The notes below the pieces were generated by a model that saw only the letters and a program-made list of their open reading frames with translations, was not told where the DNA came from and searched no databases. Below are positions 53,183-62,113 of a DNA stretch of 64,000 nucleotides, one piece after another (positions within the stretch are counted from its first letter, which is position 1; the number at the start of each line of letters is the position of its first letter). A program made the translations under genes and the position numbers. The stretch is from NCBI RefSeq assembly GCF_000421765.1, contig NZ_ATXQ01000005.1, positions 124,001 through 188,000 on the forward strand, in the 5' to 3' direction. Source of the DNA: Denitrificimonas caeni DSM 24390. GTDB taxonomy: Bacteria; Pseudomonadota; Gammaproteobacteria; Pseudomonadales; Pseudomonadaceae.

Positions 53183-54283
53183 CTAGTCTAAATTGCTACG
53201 CAACTGCTCTAAAACGCGCAAGCTGACATCGGCAGGCGCTAAAGTCTCTAAGTCACGCTCAACGCTGACGAACACTTGCTGGTTAATTGCCGTCAAACGC
53301 ACGATATAGCGCTCTTTGCTGACTGTTTCAGCAGCTTTCTTTTTAGAACTAAATAAACGCTTAAAGAAACCTGGCTCTTCTTTCTTCGCACCTTCAGCCA
53401 AATCAATGTAGTAAACACCGGCGCTGCGGTTGAGGTCATCAACGCGAATATCTGCGGCGCTCAAGGCACGACCTACACTCGACCAAGCACGATCAAAGCT
53501 GGCATCCAAGCGCAACACCTTAGTGTTGTTACCGCCATCAATTAAGGTCACACGCTTAGGCGTGTCGTAGGTTTTACTGGCCAACAATGAGACAGAATCA
53601 CCTTTTTCATTGCTCTGCGCTAGGTAGACATTAAGCTCTTCGAGTAACACGGCAGCAGTGCTGTTGGTGGTTGAGTTTTCCGACCAAGGCGCAGCAACTT
53701 GACTGCTGGTGTTGCGCTGAGCTTGATCGATAAAGATCTCACTACTGTTGCGCTGCACACCAGGCTCAATACGCACGCGAAAGCGCGTTTGTAAATCATT
53801 CGGTGCACTGCCCCACAACTGGCGAACCAGCCCAGCGTTGAACTCACTTGGAGCCTGCCATTGAGTAGTAAACTCACCCAAATGCGCACGCTCCTCAGCA
53901 ATTTTAAAACCATTCTCCTCAAAAAACTGTTGCGCTACAGGCCAGACTTGCGCAGGAATACGCTGCGCCACGACCCAGCTTAAAGAGCCACTTTTTTGAA
54001 CGCTAAAATCACCTGAGAAAGCACTGGCTGGCAAAGCCTGTGGACGCGGCACTTTATAGTCGTCAGTAGGTGCCGCCGCGGTAATACGGTGCGGAATGGG
54101 CAGCAACGGATCAAGATGCTTGGCTTGCGTACCTGCAGGCAACTGCATTACTGGCGTCGGACGCGCCTCAAGATAATCACCGCCACGGTCACGAAAGTAG
54201 CCGTCTTTACCCATCAACCATCCACAGCCTGTAACACTGCTGGCAGTGACTGCTAGCACACATATTCCGGCAAATCGCTTCAT
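53183..54283 (-). CDS. bamC: Outer membrane assembly lipoprotein BamC
   Basis: 366 aa. The lipobox is SVTGC (Cys20). The N-terminal unstructured stretch includes YLEARPTPVMQLPAG, which occupies the BamD groove in E. coli BamC, and two helix-grip domains follow. It belongs to the BAM complex that inserts outer-membrane beta-barrel proteins, on the periplasmic side. It lies 18 bp downstream of dapA, as is usual. Confidence 0.93.
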   Translation of the reverse strand: MKRFAGICVLAVTASSVTGCGWLMGKDGYFRDRGGDYLEARPTPVMQLPAGTQAKHLDPLLPIPHRITAAAPTDDYKVPRPQALPASAFSGDFSVQKSGSLSWVVAQRIPAQVWPVAQQFFEENGFKIAEERAHLGEFTTQWQAPSEFNAGLVRQLWGSAPNDLQTRFRVRIEPGVQRNSSEIFIDQAQRNTSSQVAAPWSENSTTNSTAAVLLEELNVYLAQSNEKGDSVSLLASKTYDTPKRVTLIDGGNNTKVLRLDASFDRAWSSVGRALSAADIRVDDLNRSAGVYYIDLAEGAKKEEPGFFKRLFSSKKKAAETVSKERYIVRLTAINQQVFVSVERDLETLAPADVSLRVLEQLRSNLD

Positions 54284-54301
54284 GCGTTTTAAAACCTCAA
54301 A

Positions 54302-55180
54302 TTAATTCAAAATGCCGGACTGACGCATGGCCTGGCGTAAAGTGTCATGGTATTGCTCACTGAACCAGGTCAGCGGTAAACGAATGCCTTGCTCAATTAA
54401 GCCCATCTGTTGCAATGCCCATTTCACAGGGATTGGATTGGCTTCTAGAAATAAGTTCTCATGCAGCGGCATTAAACGGTCATTGAGTGCTTTTGCTCCC
54501 TCTGCATCACCAGCCATAGCCAACTGGCACAGCTCATGCATCGCACGCGGCGCAATATTGGCCGTCACTGAAATATTACCTTTACCGCCAGCCAACATCA
54601 GCTCATAGGCGGTCGCATCATCACCAGAATACACATAAAAATCGCTGGGTACGCGGGCGATAATATCTTTAGCACGGTCAATGTTACCGGTCGCTTCTTT
54701 AATACCAATGATATTGGGTACTGCAGACAGGCGCACGACAGTGTCCGCCAGCATATCGCAGACCGTGCGGCCTGGTACGTTATACAAAATCTGCGGGATC
54801 GCTACGGCTTCAGCAATATGTTTAAAGTGCTGATAGAGACCTTCTTGGGTCGGTTTGTTGTAATACGGGGTCACTAACAAACACGCATCCGCACCAACGC
54901 TTTTTGCATTGCGGGTTAATTCGACCGCTTCACGTGTGCAGTTGGCGCCAGTACCGGCAATCACAGGAATGCGGCCCTTGACTTGATCCACCACACGACG
55001 AATCACTTCAACATGCTCTTCAACATTCAAAGTTGCCGACTCACCAGAAGTACCCACAACGACTAATGCGTCGGTACCTTCTTGCAAGTGAAAATCAACA
55101 AGCTTAGTCAATGCCTGCCAATCAAGTGCGCCGTGCGCATCCATGGGCGTAACTATTGCGACCATACTGCCCGAAATCAT
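54302..55180 (-). CDS. dapA: 4-hydroxy-tetrahydrodipicolinate synthase
   Basis: 292 aa. The Schiff-base lysine is Lys161 in [11 protein letters not shown], with Tyr133 in LYNVPGRT and Thr-Ser of [11 protein letters not shown] in the active site. It condenses pyruvate with aspartate semialdehyde on the way to lysine and diaminopimelate. GGAG lies 6-9 nt before the ATG. Confidence 0.97.
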   Translation of the reverse strand: MISGSMVAIVTPMDAHGALDWQALTKLVDFHLQEGTDALVVVGTSGESATLNVEEHVEVIRRVVDQVKGRIPVIAGTGANCTREAVELTRNAKSVGADACLLVTPYYNKPTQEGLYQHFKHIAEAVAIPQILYNVPGRTVCDMLADTVVRLSAVPNIIGIKEATGNIDRAKDIIARVPSDFYVYSGDDATAYELMLAGGKGNISVTANIAPRAMHELCQLAMAGDAEGAKALNDRLMPLHENLFLEANPIPVKWALQQMGLIEQGIRLPLTWFSEQYHDTLRQAMRQSGILN

Positions 55181-55197
55181 GCAACCGCTCCTGCCAA

Positions 55198-55236
55198 AAT
55201 ATAATAGAAATATAAGAGATCAGTAATGTTACTGAT
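55198..55236 (-). promoter_or_regulatory. Inverted repeat in the dapA promoter region
   Basis: ATCAGTAA-TG-TTACTGAT (55219-55236) is a perfect 8-bp dyad. TATATT boxes lie on the minus strand at 55203-55198 and 55214-55209. The TTACTG half-site is exactly 17 bp from the first of these, but that start would leave almost no leader, so the true promoter is unclear. The dyad overlaps the promoter zone in either case and is a candidate operator. Confidence 0.4.
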
Positions 55237-55354
55237 GCCTTTCGCCTTGCACAAGCACTGCTCGCGTCTTTGCCATTCCACTTGTCGTCTCTTTTCGTTA
55301 CCCTAGCGCTCTTAGAGGCGTAAAATACGCTCAAAATCTTTGCAGGAATGTTAA

Positions 55355-55912
55355 ATGTCTGTTCTCCCGTTACGTGATCAATACCTATTAATCAGCGCCA
55401 CTGGCCGCGATCCATTAGAACTGACTAACGTGATTTGCCGTGCCTGCCAAGAAAACCGCTGCTCAGTGATCAGCAGCCGCTTAACTCGCCACGGCCAATA
55501 CAGTGTCTTAGTTGTTCAAGCAGGCGGCTCTTGGGATGCTTTAGCGCGTCTTGAGGGCAGTTTAACCTCTCTAGCCAAGCGCCATGATCTACAACTGACT
55601 CACACCCGTAGCGAAGATGAAGAAGAGCGCCCGCAAGCGCTGCCTTATATTGTTTATGTCAGCGCGTTATATCGTCCAGACATTCTCGCAGAATTATGCC
55701 AATTCTTTGCGAATCACCAGATTGGCTTAGAAAACATTACTTACGATACTTATCAAGCGCCACAAACCGATACCACCATGCTCAACGCCACTATTACCGT
55801 GACCTTATTGGCCAGTACGCAAATCAACTGGCTACGCGATCAGTTTTTAGACTTTGCTGATTCGCTAAATCTAGATGCTTTAATCGAGCCGTGGCGCCCA
55901 CAAACACCTTAA
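55355..55912 (+). CDS. ACT-domain protein, glycine cleavage repressor GcvR-like
   Basis: 185 aa. Two ACT domains are visible: residues 10-80 (LISATGRDPLELTNVICRAC) and 95-175 (YIVYVSALYRPDILAELCQF). No DNA-binding domain is present. The GcvR family controls glycine cleavage genes in E. coli by binding GcvA; pseudomonad members are only inferred to do so. The gene diverges from dapA and is followed by bcp after 15 bp. Confidence 0.85.
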   Translation: MSVLPLRDQYLLISATGRDPLELTNVICRACQENRCSVISSRLTRHGQYSVLVVQAGGSWDALARLEGSLTSLAKRHDLQLTHTRSEDEEERPQALPYIVYVSALYRPDILAELCQFFANHQIGLENITYDTYQAPQTDTTMLNATITVTLLASTQINWLRDQFLDFADSLNLDALIEPWRPQTP

Positions 55913-55927
55913 GTGTGAGGAACACCT

Positions 55928-56395
55928 ATGCTGAACCAACCTATTGAGAACTTCACTGCCCAAGCAACCAGCGAAAAAAAAGTACAACTCGCGGACTTAG
56001 CAGGGAAAAATGTAGTGTTGTATTTTTACCCGAAAGACAACACCCCAGGCTGCACCACTGAAAGTCAAGATTTCCGCGACTTACATGAGCAATTTGCGGC
56101 AGCAAACACTCTAGTGTTTGGTGTCTCTCGCGACAGTATGCGCACCCATGAAAACTTTAAAGCCAAACACAGTTTTCCCTTTGAACTGATCAGCGATCCT
56201 GAAGAAACCCTGTGCAAACAGTTCGATGTGATTAAATTAAAAAAACTCTATGGCAAAGAACACATGGGCATTGAGCGCAGCACTTTCTTAATTGATGGCG
56301 CGGGCGTTTTACGTAACGAATGGCGCAAAGTTAAAGTTGCTGGCCACGCTGCCGAAGTGCTGAGCGCCGCGCAAGCTTTGTCAGCGGACTCCTAG
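55928..56395 (+). CDS. bcp: Thioredoxin-dependent peroxiredoxin Bcp
   Basis: 155 aa. The peroxidatic cysteine is in YFYPKDNTPGCTTESQDF; the Cys five residues later that acts as resolving cysteine in E. coli Bcp is absent, so the resolving role may be taken by Cys98 (in ETLCKQFDV) or by external thiols. It reduces hydroperoxides in the cytosol. GTGAGGAA lies before the ATG. Confidence 0.94.
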   Translation: MLNQPIENFTAQATSEKKVQLADLAGKNVVLYFYPKDNTPGCTTESQDFRDLHEQFAAANTLVFGVSRDSMRTHENFKAKHSFPFELISDPEETLCKQFDVIKLKKLYGKEHMGIERSTFLIDGAGVLRNEWRKVKVAGHAAEVLSAAQALSADS

Positions 56396-56411
56396 CCTGA
56401 AGAAAGCGCAA

Positions 56412-56657
56412 TCAGCAGTCTTTACGCAACCAATAAGTAAACACAGCCTGCTCTACTGTTTCATCCAGCAGGCTGTGACCCGCCAAGCGCGCAAAGGAAC
56501 GAAAATCACGCTGTGATCCTGCATCAGTGGCCAGCACTTTTAATACCGAGCCGATGGGCATGCTATTGAGTGCCAATTTGGCCTTCAACAATGGCATCGG
56601 ACAGGCTAAGCCTTGCGCATCCACTTCCACATCATGTTGCCGCACTGTTTTATTCAT
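56412..56657 (-). CDS. TusA-family sulfurtransferase-like protein
   Basis: 81 aa. The single catalytic motif is GLACPMPLLKAKLAL, with the CPxP cysteine at about residue 19; the fold ends with a beta-strand (TVEQAVFTYWLRKDC). TusA proteins carry persulfide sulfur to tRNA thiolation or molybdenum cofactor synthesis. The homologue at this position in P. aeruginosa (PA1006 in my recollection) is needed for nitrate respiration and molybdenum balance. It converges with bcp, 16 bp apart. Confidence 0.9.
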   Translation of the reverse strand: MNKTVRQHDVEVDAQGLACPMPLLKAKLALNSMPIGSVLKVLATDAGSQRDFRSFARLAGHSLLDETVEQAVFTYWLRKDC

Positions 56658-56793
56658 TCAACCACACCCTCTTTAAAGAACACTTAAGCATCCCCATAGT
56701 CTAAGTAAGTTCATGCAATTTCAATTGCTAGCCTTGCCCAGAGTTTGCGCGCATTGTAGCGTATACGATCGTTAAATTCGTAAAGAGAGTGCC

Positions 56794-58230
56794 ATGCCGT
56801 TTTTCCGCCCCGCTCTATTAGTTCTGGCCTGTCTATTGGCGCAACCTGCCTTGGCCGACGACTTGCCTTCGCTCGGCGACTCCAGTTCATCTATTGTTTC
56901 GCCTGAGCAAGAGCATCAACTGGGACGTGCTTGGTTGAGTATTTTACGCGGTCAGGTGCGCCAACTTGAAGACCCTCTGCTTAAAGACTATGTCGAACGC
57001 AGCGTGTATCGCTTAGCGGAAACGAGCCAACTCAATGATCGCCGTCTAGAATTTATTCTACTGGCCAGCCCACAACTCAATGCCTTCGCCGCACCTGGCG
57101 GCATTATTGGTATCAACGGCGGTCTGTTTTTACATGCACAAACTGAAGCGGAATACGCCTCGGTACTGGCGCATGAGTTAGCGCACTTATCGCAGCGTCA
57201 CTTTGCCCGCGGCTTAGAAGCACAAAAACGCATGCAAATTCCGTTAATGGCAGCAATGCTGGCAGGCGTGATCGCCGCCGCTGCCGGCGGTGGCGATCTA
57301 GGTATGGCCGCACTTGCTTCAACGCAGGCCGCAGCCATTCAAGAACAACGACGTTTTTCTAGGCAGAACGAGCAAGAAGCTGACCGCATCGGCTTAGTCA
57401 ATCTGTCCAAAGCTGGCTTTGATCCGCGCGCGATGCCTAGCATGTTTGAACGTCTGATGCGCCAATATCGCTACGACCGCATGCCGCCTGAGTTTTTACT
57501 GACTCACCCTGTTTCCGAGTCTCGGATTGCCGATACGCGTAACCGCGCTGAGCAATATAACGACGGTCAAGGCGTGGTTGACAGCCTGTATTACCAACTG
57601 ATTCGCGCGCGCTTACAACTGACTTTTGAAGACACATCTGGCTTAGCTTTGAAACGTTTTCGCAGTCAACTTGTGGATGATCCACAACTGGAGTCGGCAC
57701 GTTACGGGTTAGTCTTGGCGTTAATTCGCGCCAATCAACTGGAAGAAGCGCGTAGCCAGTTAGAGCCACTACTGAAGAAAAGCCCAAAGAGTATTATTTA
57801 TAATCTAGCAGCGGTCGATTTAGAAATCAGTAGCAGCCAGTTTTCCCAAGCCAGTAGGCGCGTGGAGGGTTTACTGCAAAGCTACCCGAATAATTTCCCG
57901 CTGATGAGCGCTAAATATGAAATTCAACTCAAGCAAAATGATATTGCCGGCGCGGAAAAAACCATCAACCTTATATTAAAACAGCGCCCCAATGATCCTG
58001 ACATCTGGTTTGAAGTCGCTGAAGTGCGCGGTCTTTCCAACAATATTATTGGCTTGCATGAAGCTCGCGCGGAGTTTTTCTCTCGTGTAGGCGATTACAC
58101 CCAAGCCATTGAGCAACTCGATTACGCTAAGCGTCGCGCCAGCAACAACTACCCACTGGCTGCACGCATTGACGCTCGCCAACAAGTATTGATTCAAGAA
58201 GAAGAAGCCATCAAGCAAATGCTTAGATAA
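56794..58230 (+). CDS. Periplasmic M48 metalloprotease with TPR repeats (BepA-like)
   Basis: 478 aa. A signal peptide (LLVLACLLAQPALA-DDL) is followed by the M48 domain with the zinc motif HELAHLSQRH and the third ligand in NEQEADRIG. A hydrophobic loop (MAAMLAGVIAAAAGGG) follows the zinc motif. The C-terminal half is TPR repeats (residues about 280-470). BepA degrades or assists folding of LptD and other outer-membrane proteins. The adjacent TusA-like gene and bcp match the PA1005-PA1008 order. Confidence 0.92.
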   Translation: MPFFRPALLVLACLLAQPALADDLPSLGDSSSSIVSPEQEHQLGRAWLSILRGQVRQLEDPLLKDYVERSVYRLAETSQLNDRRLEFILLASPQLNAFAAPGGIIGINGGLFLHAQTEAEYASVLAHELAHLSQRHFARGLEAQKRMQIPLMAAMLAGVIAAAAGGGDLGMAALASTQAAAIQEQRRFSRQNEQEADRIGLVNLSKAGFDPRAMPSMFERLMRQYRYDRMPPEFLLTHPVSESRIADTRNRAEQYNDGQGVVDSLYYQLIRARLQLTFEDTSGLALKRFRSQLVDDPQLESARYGLVLALIRANQLEEARSQLEPLLKKSPKSIIYNLAAVDLEISSSQFSQASRRVEGLLQSYPNNFPLMSAKYEIQLKQNDIAGAEKTINLILKQRPNDPDIWFEVAEVRGLSNNIIGLHEARAEFFSRVGDYTQAIEQLDYAKRRASNNYPLAARIDARQQVLIQEEEAIKQMLR

Positions 58231-58339
58231 GTATTTAGGCCGCACTACTTATTTAAAGTCAGCCCTTTGCCAGCCTGTGAATTTCAATTATTACTTGAAT
58301 GACCAACCCTGCAATAGTGCTGACAACATAGATGATCAA

Positions 58340-58451
58340 CGAGTACTTCGGAGTAGGTGTGATAAGCGCAGCCTAGGATGGCGTAGCGCCAGAGTTAAAC
58401 CCTGGATAGGCTCATCGACGGATTAACACTTACCCCGAAGCGCATCACTCG
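58340..58451. repeat. Compound palindromic intergenic element
   Basis: The two halves of this 112-bp stretch are imperfect inverted copies: CGAGT...CTTCGGAGTAGGTGTGAT on the left answers ATTAACACTTACCCCGAAG...ACTCG on the right. Inside are AGCCTA/TAGGCT and the core hairpin GGCG-TAG-CGCC (58380-58390). It is reminiscent of REP/BIME elements or a small MITE; no transposase or direct target repeats are visible. Confidence 0.55.
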
Positions 58452-58477
58452 GTTGGTAAGCAAGCAAAGCGAGCATT

Positions 58478-58494
58478 GCGGGCGAGCCGCCCGC
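58478..58494. repeat. GC-rich hairpin beside the palindromic element
   Basis: GCGGGCG-AGC-CGCCCGC is a perfect 7-bp stem with a 3-nt loop, flanked by AAGCAAAGCGAGCATT. It is far richer in G and C than its surroundings and resembles dispersed repeat hairpins. It lies 30 bp past the end of the ATPase gene, so could also help terminate it. Confidence 0.55.
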
Positions 58495-58523
58495 GCTCCC
58501 AAGCAAACATCTGCAAACAACCT

Positions 58524-60011
58524 CTAACGCTTACCGGTCAACGAACCAAGAATACCGCGCAGAATCTGCCGACTGATCTGATTGACCGCTTGACGCACAG
58601 TGCTTTTATATACTTGCCCTGCGATACCACCCAAAACATCAGCCACGCCGCCATTGGCACTGTTCGCTGCAGCTTTTTTCGACTTAGCCACAGGCACCTC
58701 TGGTGCGCTTTGCGCTTGTTTTTCAGCACGTTCTGCAAGCATCTCATACGCCGAAATACGATCAAATGCCTTTTCATAATAGCCGAGTAAAGGCGAGCAA
58801 CTGACCAAGCTTGCACGCTCAGCATCATCTAACGGCCCGACCCGTGATTGTGGTGGCGCAATTGACACGCGACGCACCATCGAAGGCGTACCTTTCGCCT
58901 CCAAACCACCGTACAGGGCTTCACCAATACCTAATTCAGTTAACACTTTTAAGGTATCAATCGCAGGATTGGGTCGAAAACCATCAGCCACTGCTCTTAA
59001 CGACTTCTGTTCTTTAGCAGTAAAAGCGCGCAAACCATGCTGGATACGCATACCCAACTGTGCCAGCACGGCATCGGGCAAGTCAGCCGGTGACTGAGTT
59101 ACAAAAAACACCCCCACGCCTTTTGAGCGAATCAAGCGTACGACCTGCTCCAAACGATCGCGCAAGGCTTGCGGCGTACCTTTAAACAGCAAGTGTGCCT
59201 CATCAAAAAACAACGCCAAGATAGGTTTATCAGCATCACCGCGCTCAGGTAACTGCTCAAACAACTCAGCCAGCAACCAGAGTAGAAAGGTTGCATACAC
59301 GCGTGGCGCTTGATGCACCAAGCGGCTGGCATCGAGCATATGAATACGTCCACGACCATCACGATCAACACGTAAAATGTCTTCCAATTGCAGCGCTGGC
59401 TCGCCAAACAGCATCTCACCGCCCTGCTGCTCGAGCATCGATAGTTTGCGCTGCAAAGCATTGGCCGATTGCGCTGTATATAAAGCCCGATCAACACCGA
59501 GTGCGTCGGGCTGATCGCGCAAATGGTTGAGCATGGCTTTTAAGTCTTTTAAATCCAGCAGCAGCAAGCCTTCACGATCCGCCACTTGAAAAGCCAGATA
59601 TAAAATAGCTTGCTGGCTGTCAGTCAACTCCAATAAGTTGCCGAGTAACAAAGGCCCCATATCGCTGATAGTGGTACGCAGTGGATGCCCTGTTTCGCCG
59701 TACACATCCCACATCGAGACGGGATAAGCTTGCGGCGTATGTGCAAGCCAAGGCATTGAAGCAATGCGCTCGGCAATTTTGCCTTTAGGCTCACCCGCCG
59801 CAGCAATTCCACAGAAATCACCTTTAATATCGGCAGCAAACACAGGCACACCAGCATCACTGAAGGCTTCAGCCAAACGCTGCATGGTGACCGTTTTACC
59901 AGTACCGGTGGCGCCAGCAATCAAACCATGTCGGTTAGCAAAACGTAAGAGATGGCCAATCGGCAAACCTTGCTTATCCGCCCCTAGCACTAGTTGATCA
60001 GCTTGCGTCAT
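58524..60011 (-). CDS. HerA/YjgR-like ATPase (DUF853 family)
   Basis: 495 aa from the ATG at 60011, with GGAG 9 nt upstream; the TTG five codons earlier is rejected. Walker A is GATGTGKTVTM, Walker B is ALFFDEAHLLF, and an arginine-finger region follows (RLIRSKGVGVFFVTQSP). The family is related to HerA/FtsK-type ATPases; E. coli YjgR is the best-known member and has no established role. A basic C-terminal tail is rich in Ala and Lys. It lies 68 bp downstream of the small acidic protein. Confidence 0.9.
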   Translation of the reverse strand: MTQADQLVLGADKQGLPIGHLLRFANRHGLIAGATGTGKTVTMQRLAEAFSDAGVPVFAADIKGDFCGIAAAGEPKGKIAERIASMPWLAHTPQAYPVSMWDVYGETGHPLRTTISDMGPLLLGNLLELTDSQQAILYLAFQVADREGLLLLDLKDLKAMLNHLRDQPDALGVDRALYTAQSANALQRKLSMLEQQGGEMLFGEPALQLEDILRVDRDGRGRIHMLDASRLVHQAPRVYATFLLWLLAELFEQLPERGDADKPILALFFDEAHLLFKGTPQALRDRLEQVVRLIRSKGVGVFFVTQSPADLPDAVLAQLGMRIQHGLRAFTAKEQKSLRAVADGFRPNPAIDTLKVLTELGIGEALYGGLEAKGTPSMVRRVSIAPPQSRVGPLDDAERASLVSCSPLLGYYEKAFDRISAYEMLAERAEKQAQSAPEVPVAKSKKAAANSANGGVADVLGGIAGQVYKSTVRQAVNQISRQILRGILGSLTGKR

Positions 60012-60079
60012 GTCTTTGTTCTCCAATTGGGCATACGGGCTGCATCGCGTGCGCCACGCACTATTTAAAAGTTGTTGTT

Positions 60080-60274
60080 TTATTTTTTAACCGGCTCAGT
60101 ACCGTGCTCGACCTGCAGTTGCTGGCGAAATGTTTCGGCAGCAGAAAAATCAGCACCTTGCTGCTCATTTAAAGCATCAGGATCAAAACGACTCAAACAG
60201 CCCTCGCCAACTTTTGCTAACGGCTGCACAGTCGCTTGCAGGATAGGCTGTTGCTCATCGTCATCACTGCTCAT
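60080..60274 (-). CDS. Small acidic protein upstream of the ATPase (function unknown)
   Basis: 64 aa. MSSDDDEQQPILQATVQPLA is followed by GEGCLSRFDPDALNEQQGAD. The ribosome site GGAG lies 7 nt before the ATG, and the gene ends 68 bp before the YjgR-like ATPase on the same strand. It has no signal peptide and no recognised domain. Its good ribosome site and uninterrupted placement support it as a real gene. Confidence 0.65.
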   Translation of the reverse strand: MSSDDDEQQPILQATVQPLAKVGEGCLSRFDPDALNEQQGADFSAAETFRQQLQVEHGTEPVKK

Positions 60275-60346
60275 AGCGTCACTCCATCCACGTTACTGCT
60301 AAACGCAAAGTGCTACAAACAAGCAGCCCTTAGCAATTCGCAGCGA

Positions 60347-61198
60347 TTAATCAAACACGACGGTTTTATTATCATGAATCAGCACACGGTCCTGTAGGTG
60401 ATAGCGTAAACCTCGCGCCAGCGCCATTTTCTCTACGTCTTTACCGTTACGCACCATATCTTCAATGCTGTCGCGATGACTGACGCGCACCACGTCTTGC
60501 TCGATAATCGGACCTGCATCTAAATCCTGAGTGACATAGTGACAGGTTGCACCAATCAGCTTAACGCCGCGTAAAGCCGCCTGATGGTAAGGTTTAGCGC
60601 CGATAAACGAAGGTAAGAAACTATGGTGAATATTAATCACCCGACCATGGTACTTCTCACATAAATCAGGCGGTAAAATCTGCATATAGCGAGCAAGTAC
60701 CACGCAGTCGGCAGCATGCTCATCAATCAAACGGCTGACTTCAGCAAAAGCAGGCTCTTTATCTTGTGGATCGACTGGCACATGATAAAAAGGAATGCCA
60801 TGCCATTCGACCATACTGCGCAAATCATCATGATTGGCAATTACGCAAGGGATCTCACAATCCAGCTCATTGCGGTGCCAGCGGTGCAATAAATCCGCCA
60901 AACAATGGGATTCGCGACTGGCCATTAACACCACGCGTTTTTTGACATCAGAGTCAGTCACCTGCCACGTCATCGAAAACTCATTGGCGATCGGTGTAAA
61001 CGCCTGCTTGAAACCATCCAAATCAAACGGCAAAGATTCTGCACGAATTTCATGACGCATGAAGAACCAACCGCTGTGTTCATCCGAGTGATGGCTCGCC
61101 TGATGAATCCAACCATTATAAGTAGCTAGAAAATTACTGACTTTAGCAACAATACCGACACGGTCTGGGCAAGCAATAATGAGGCGAAACGTGCGCAT
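60347..61198 (-). CDS. purU: Formyltetrahydrofolate deformylase
   Basis: 283 aa from the ATG at 61198 (GGAG 6 nt upstream). An N-terminal ACT domain (LIIACPDRVGIVAKVSNFLA) precedes a formyltransferase fold with HHSFLPSFIGAKPYHQA and the catalytic aspartate in QDLDAGPI. It hydrolyses 10-formyl-THF to THF and formate, which feeds PurT and balances one-carbon pools. Formate is also the product of the adhC-fghA pair. Confidence 0.95.
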   Translation of the reverse strand: MRTFRLIIACPDRVGIVAKVSNFLATYNGWIHQASHHSDEHSGWFFMRHEIRAESLPFDLDGFKQAFTPIANEFSMTWQVTDSDVKKRVVLMASRESHCLADLLHRWHRNELDCEIPCVIANHDDLRSMVEWHGIPFYHVPVDPQDKEPAFAEVSRLIDEHAADCVVLARYMQILPPDLCEKYHGRVINIHHSFLPSFIGAKPYHQAALRGVKLIGATCHYVTQDLDAGPIIEQDVVRVSHRDSIEDMVRNGKDVEKMALARGLRYHLQDRVLIHDNKTVVFD

Positions 61199-61692
61199 GC
61201 AAAACTCCACAAAGCCAAAAAATCAATTAATAAAAACAATACTCAGCATTCTACCGCTCCCAGACAGCTGCGTCAGCAAACGAATGCCCATCCTTCATCT
61301 CAGCGAGCTCTAACAGCAAACCCCAGCATCTCTTTTATTACTCCACACTAAAATAATGGTTATAACTCTCAATACCTTGCAACAAACAAACCCTTAGCAT
61401 GATCAGCTATTAATTTTACCTATCGTAAACATTGAATATTTAAATAATGAAAATATAGATTTACACATTTACTCACATATATTACAAAATTCATTATACT
61501 TTTATAATTAATATTCTTTACATAAGCGCTAGATACGCCTATCATTCAACGCATATTAAGGGATCTCAAATGAGCTCATCGCCATTACTGAGAAACTTGG
61601 AGTTTTATAGAGTTTCACTAGATCACTGGTGACTTACGGACACGCTCGACAATCCTTAATCTACACATCAACATTTACTAGAGGATTCTTCC
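61199..61692 (+). promoter_or_regulatory. AT-rich regulatory region upstream of mvaT
   Basis: 494 bp with no established gene. From about 61420 to 61560 it is very AT-rich, as in H-NS/MvaT binding sites. A promoter candidate is ATTACA (61481-61486), 16 bp, TATAAT (61503-61508), giving a leader of about 175 nt. Within the leader, a 20-codon open reading frame (61570-61632) begins with ATG after AAGGG and may be a leader peptide. Confidence 0.5.
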
Positions 61693-62061
61693 ATGTCATT
61701 GATTAATGAATTTCGCGAAACCAAAGAACGTATTAAAGAACTTGAAGAGCGTCTAGCTAGCCTGTCACAAGACAGCAAGTTAAAGAAAGAACTCGAATTT
61801 GAAGAAAAATTACGCATTTTGATGAGCGAATATAGCAAATCACTTCGCGATATTACTTTGATTCTTGATCCACAAGCAGCGCGCGGCGTAACTAAGACAA
61901 CTAGCACACGTACACGCAGCCCACGCAAAATGAAGCAGTACAACAACCCACATACCGGTGAAGTCATCGAAACTAAAGGCGGCAACCACAAAGTTCTAAA
62001 AGAGTGGAAAGCTAAGTGGGGCGGCGACACTGTTGAGTCTTGGGTAACTTTACTCGACTAA
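61693..62061 (+). CDS. mvaT: MvaT-family H-NS-like nucleoid protein
   Basis: 122 aa. The N-terminal coiled coil (residues 1-60, MSLINEFRETKERIKELEER) drives oligomerisation. A basic linker (TSTRTRSPRKMK) leads to the DNA-binding domain with YNNPHTGEVIETKGGNHKV and LKEWKAKWG, which are diagnostic of MvaT. It silences AT-rich, often foreign, DNA. Its location beside sbcB matches mvaT of P. aeruginosa (PA4315-PA4316 in my recollection) rather than mvaU. GAGGA lies 7 nt before the ATG. Confidence 0.96.
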   Translation: MSLINEFRETKERIKELEERLASLSQDSKLKKELEFEEKLRILMSEYSKSLRDITLILDPQAARGVTKTTSTRTRSPRKMKQYNNPHTGEVIETKGGNHKVLKEWKAKWGGDTVESWVTLLD

Positions 62062-62088
62062 AACTTTAGTTCAGTTCAGCTAGAGTAA

Positions 62089-62110
62089 TATCCTGCTTTA
62101 AAGCAGGATA
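62089..62110 (+). other. Perfect 22-bp palindrome downstream of mvaT
   Basis: TATCCTGCTTTAAAGCAGGATA is its own reverse complement, 27 bp past the mvaT stop and only 4 bp before the terminator. It could be an additional 3' hairpin stabilising mvaT mRNA, or a protein site. Confidence 0.6.
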
Positions 62111-62113
62111 AAT

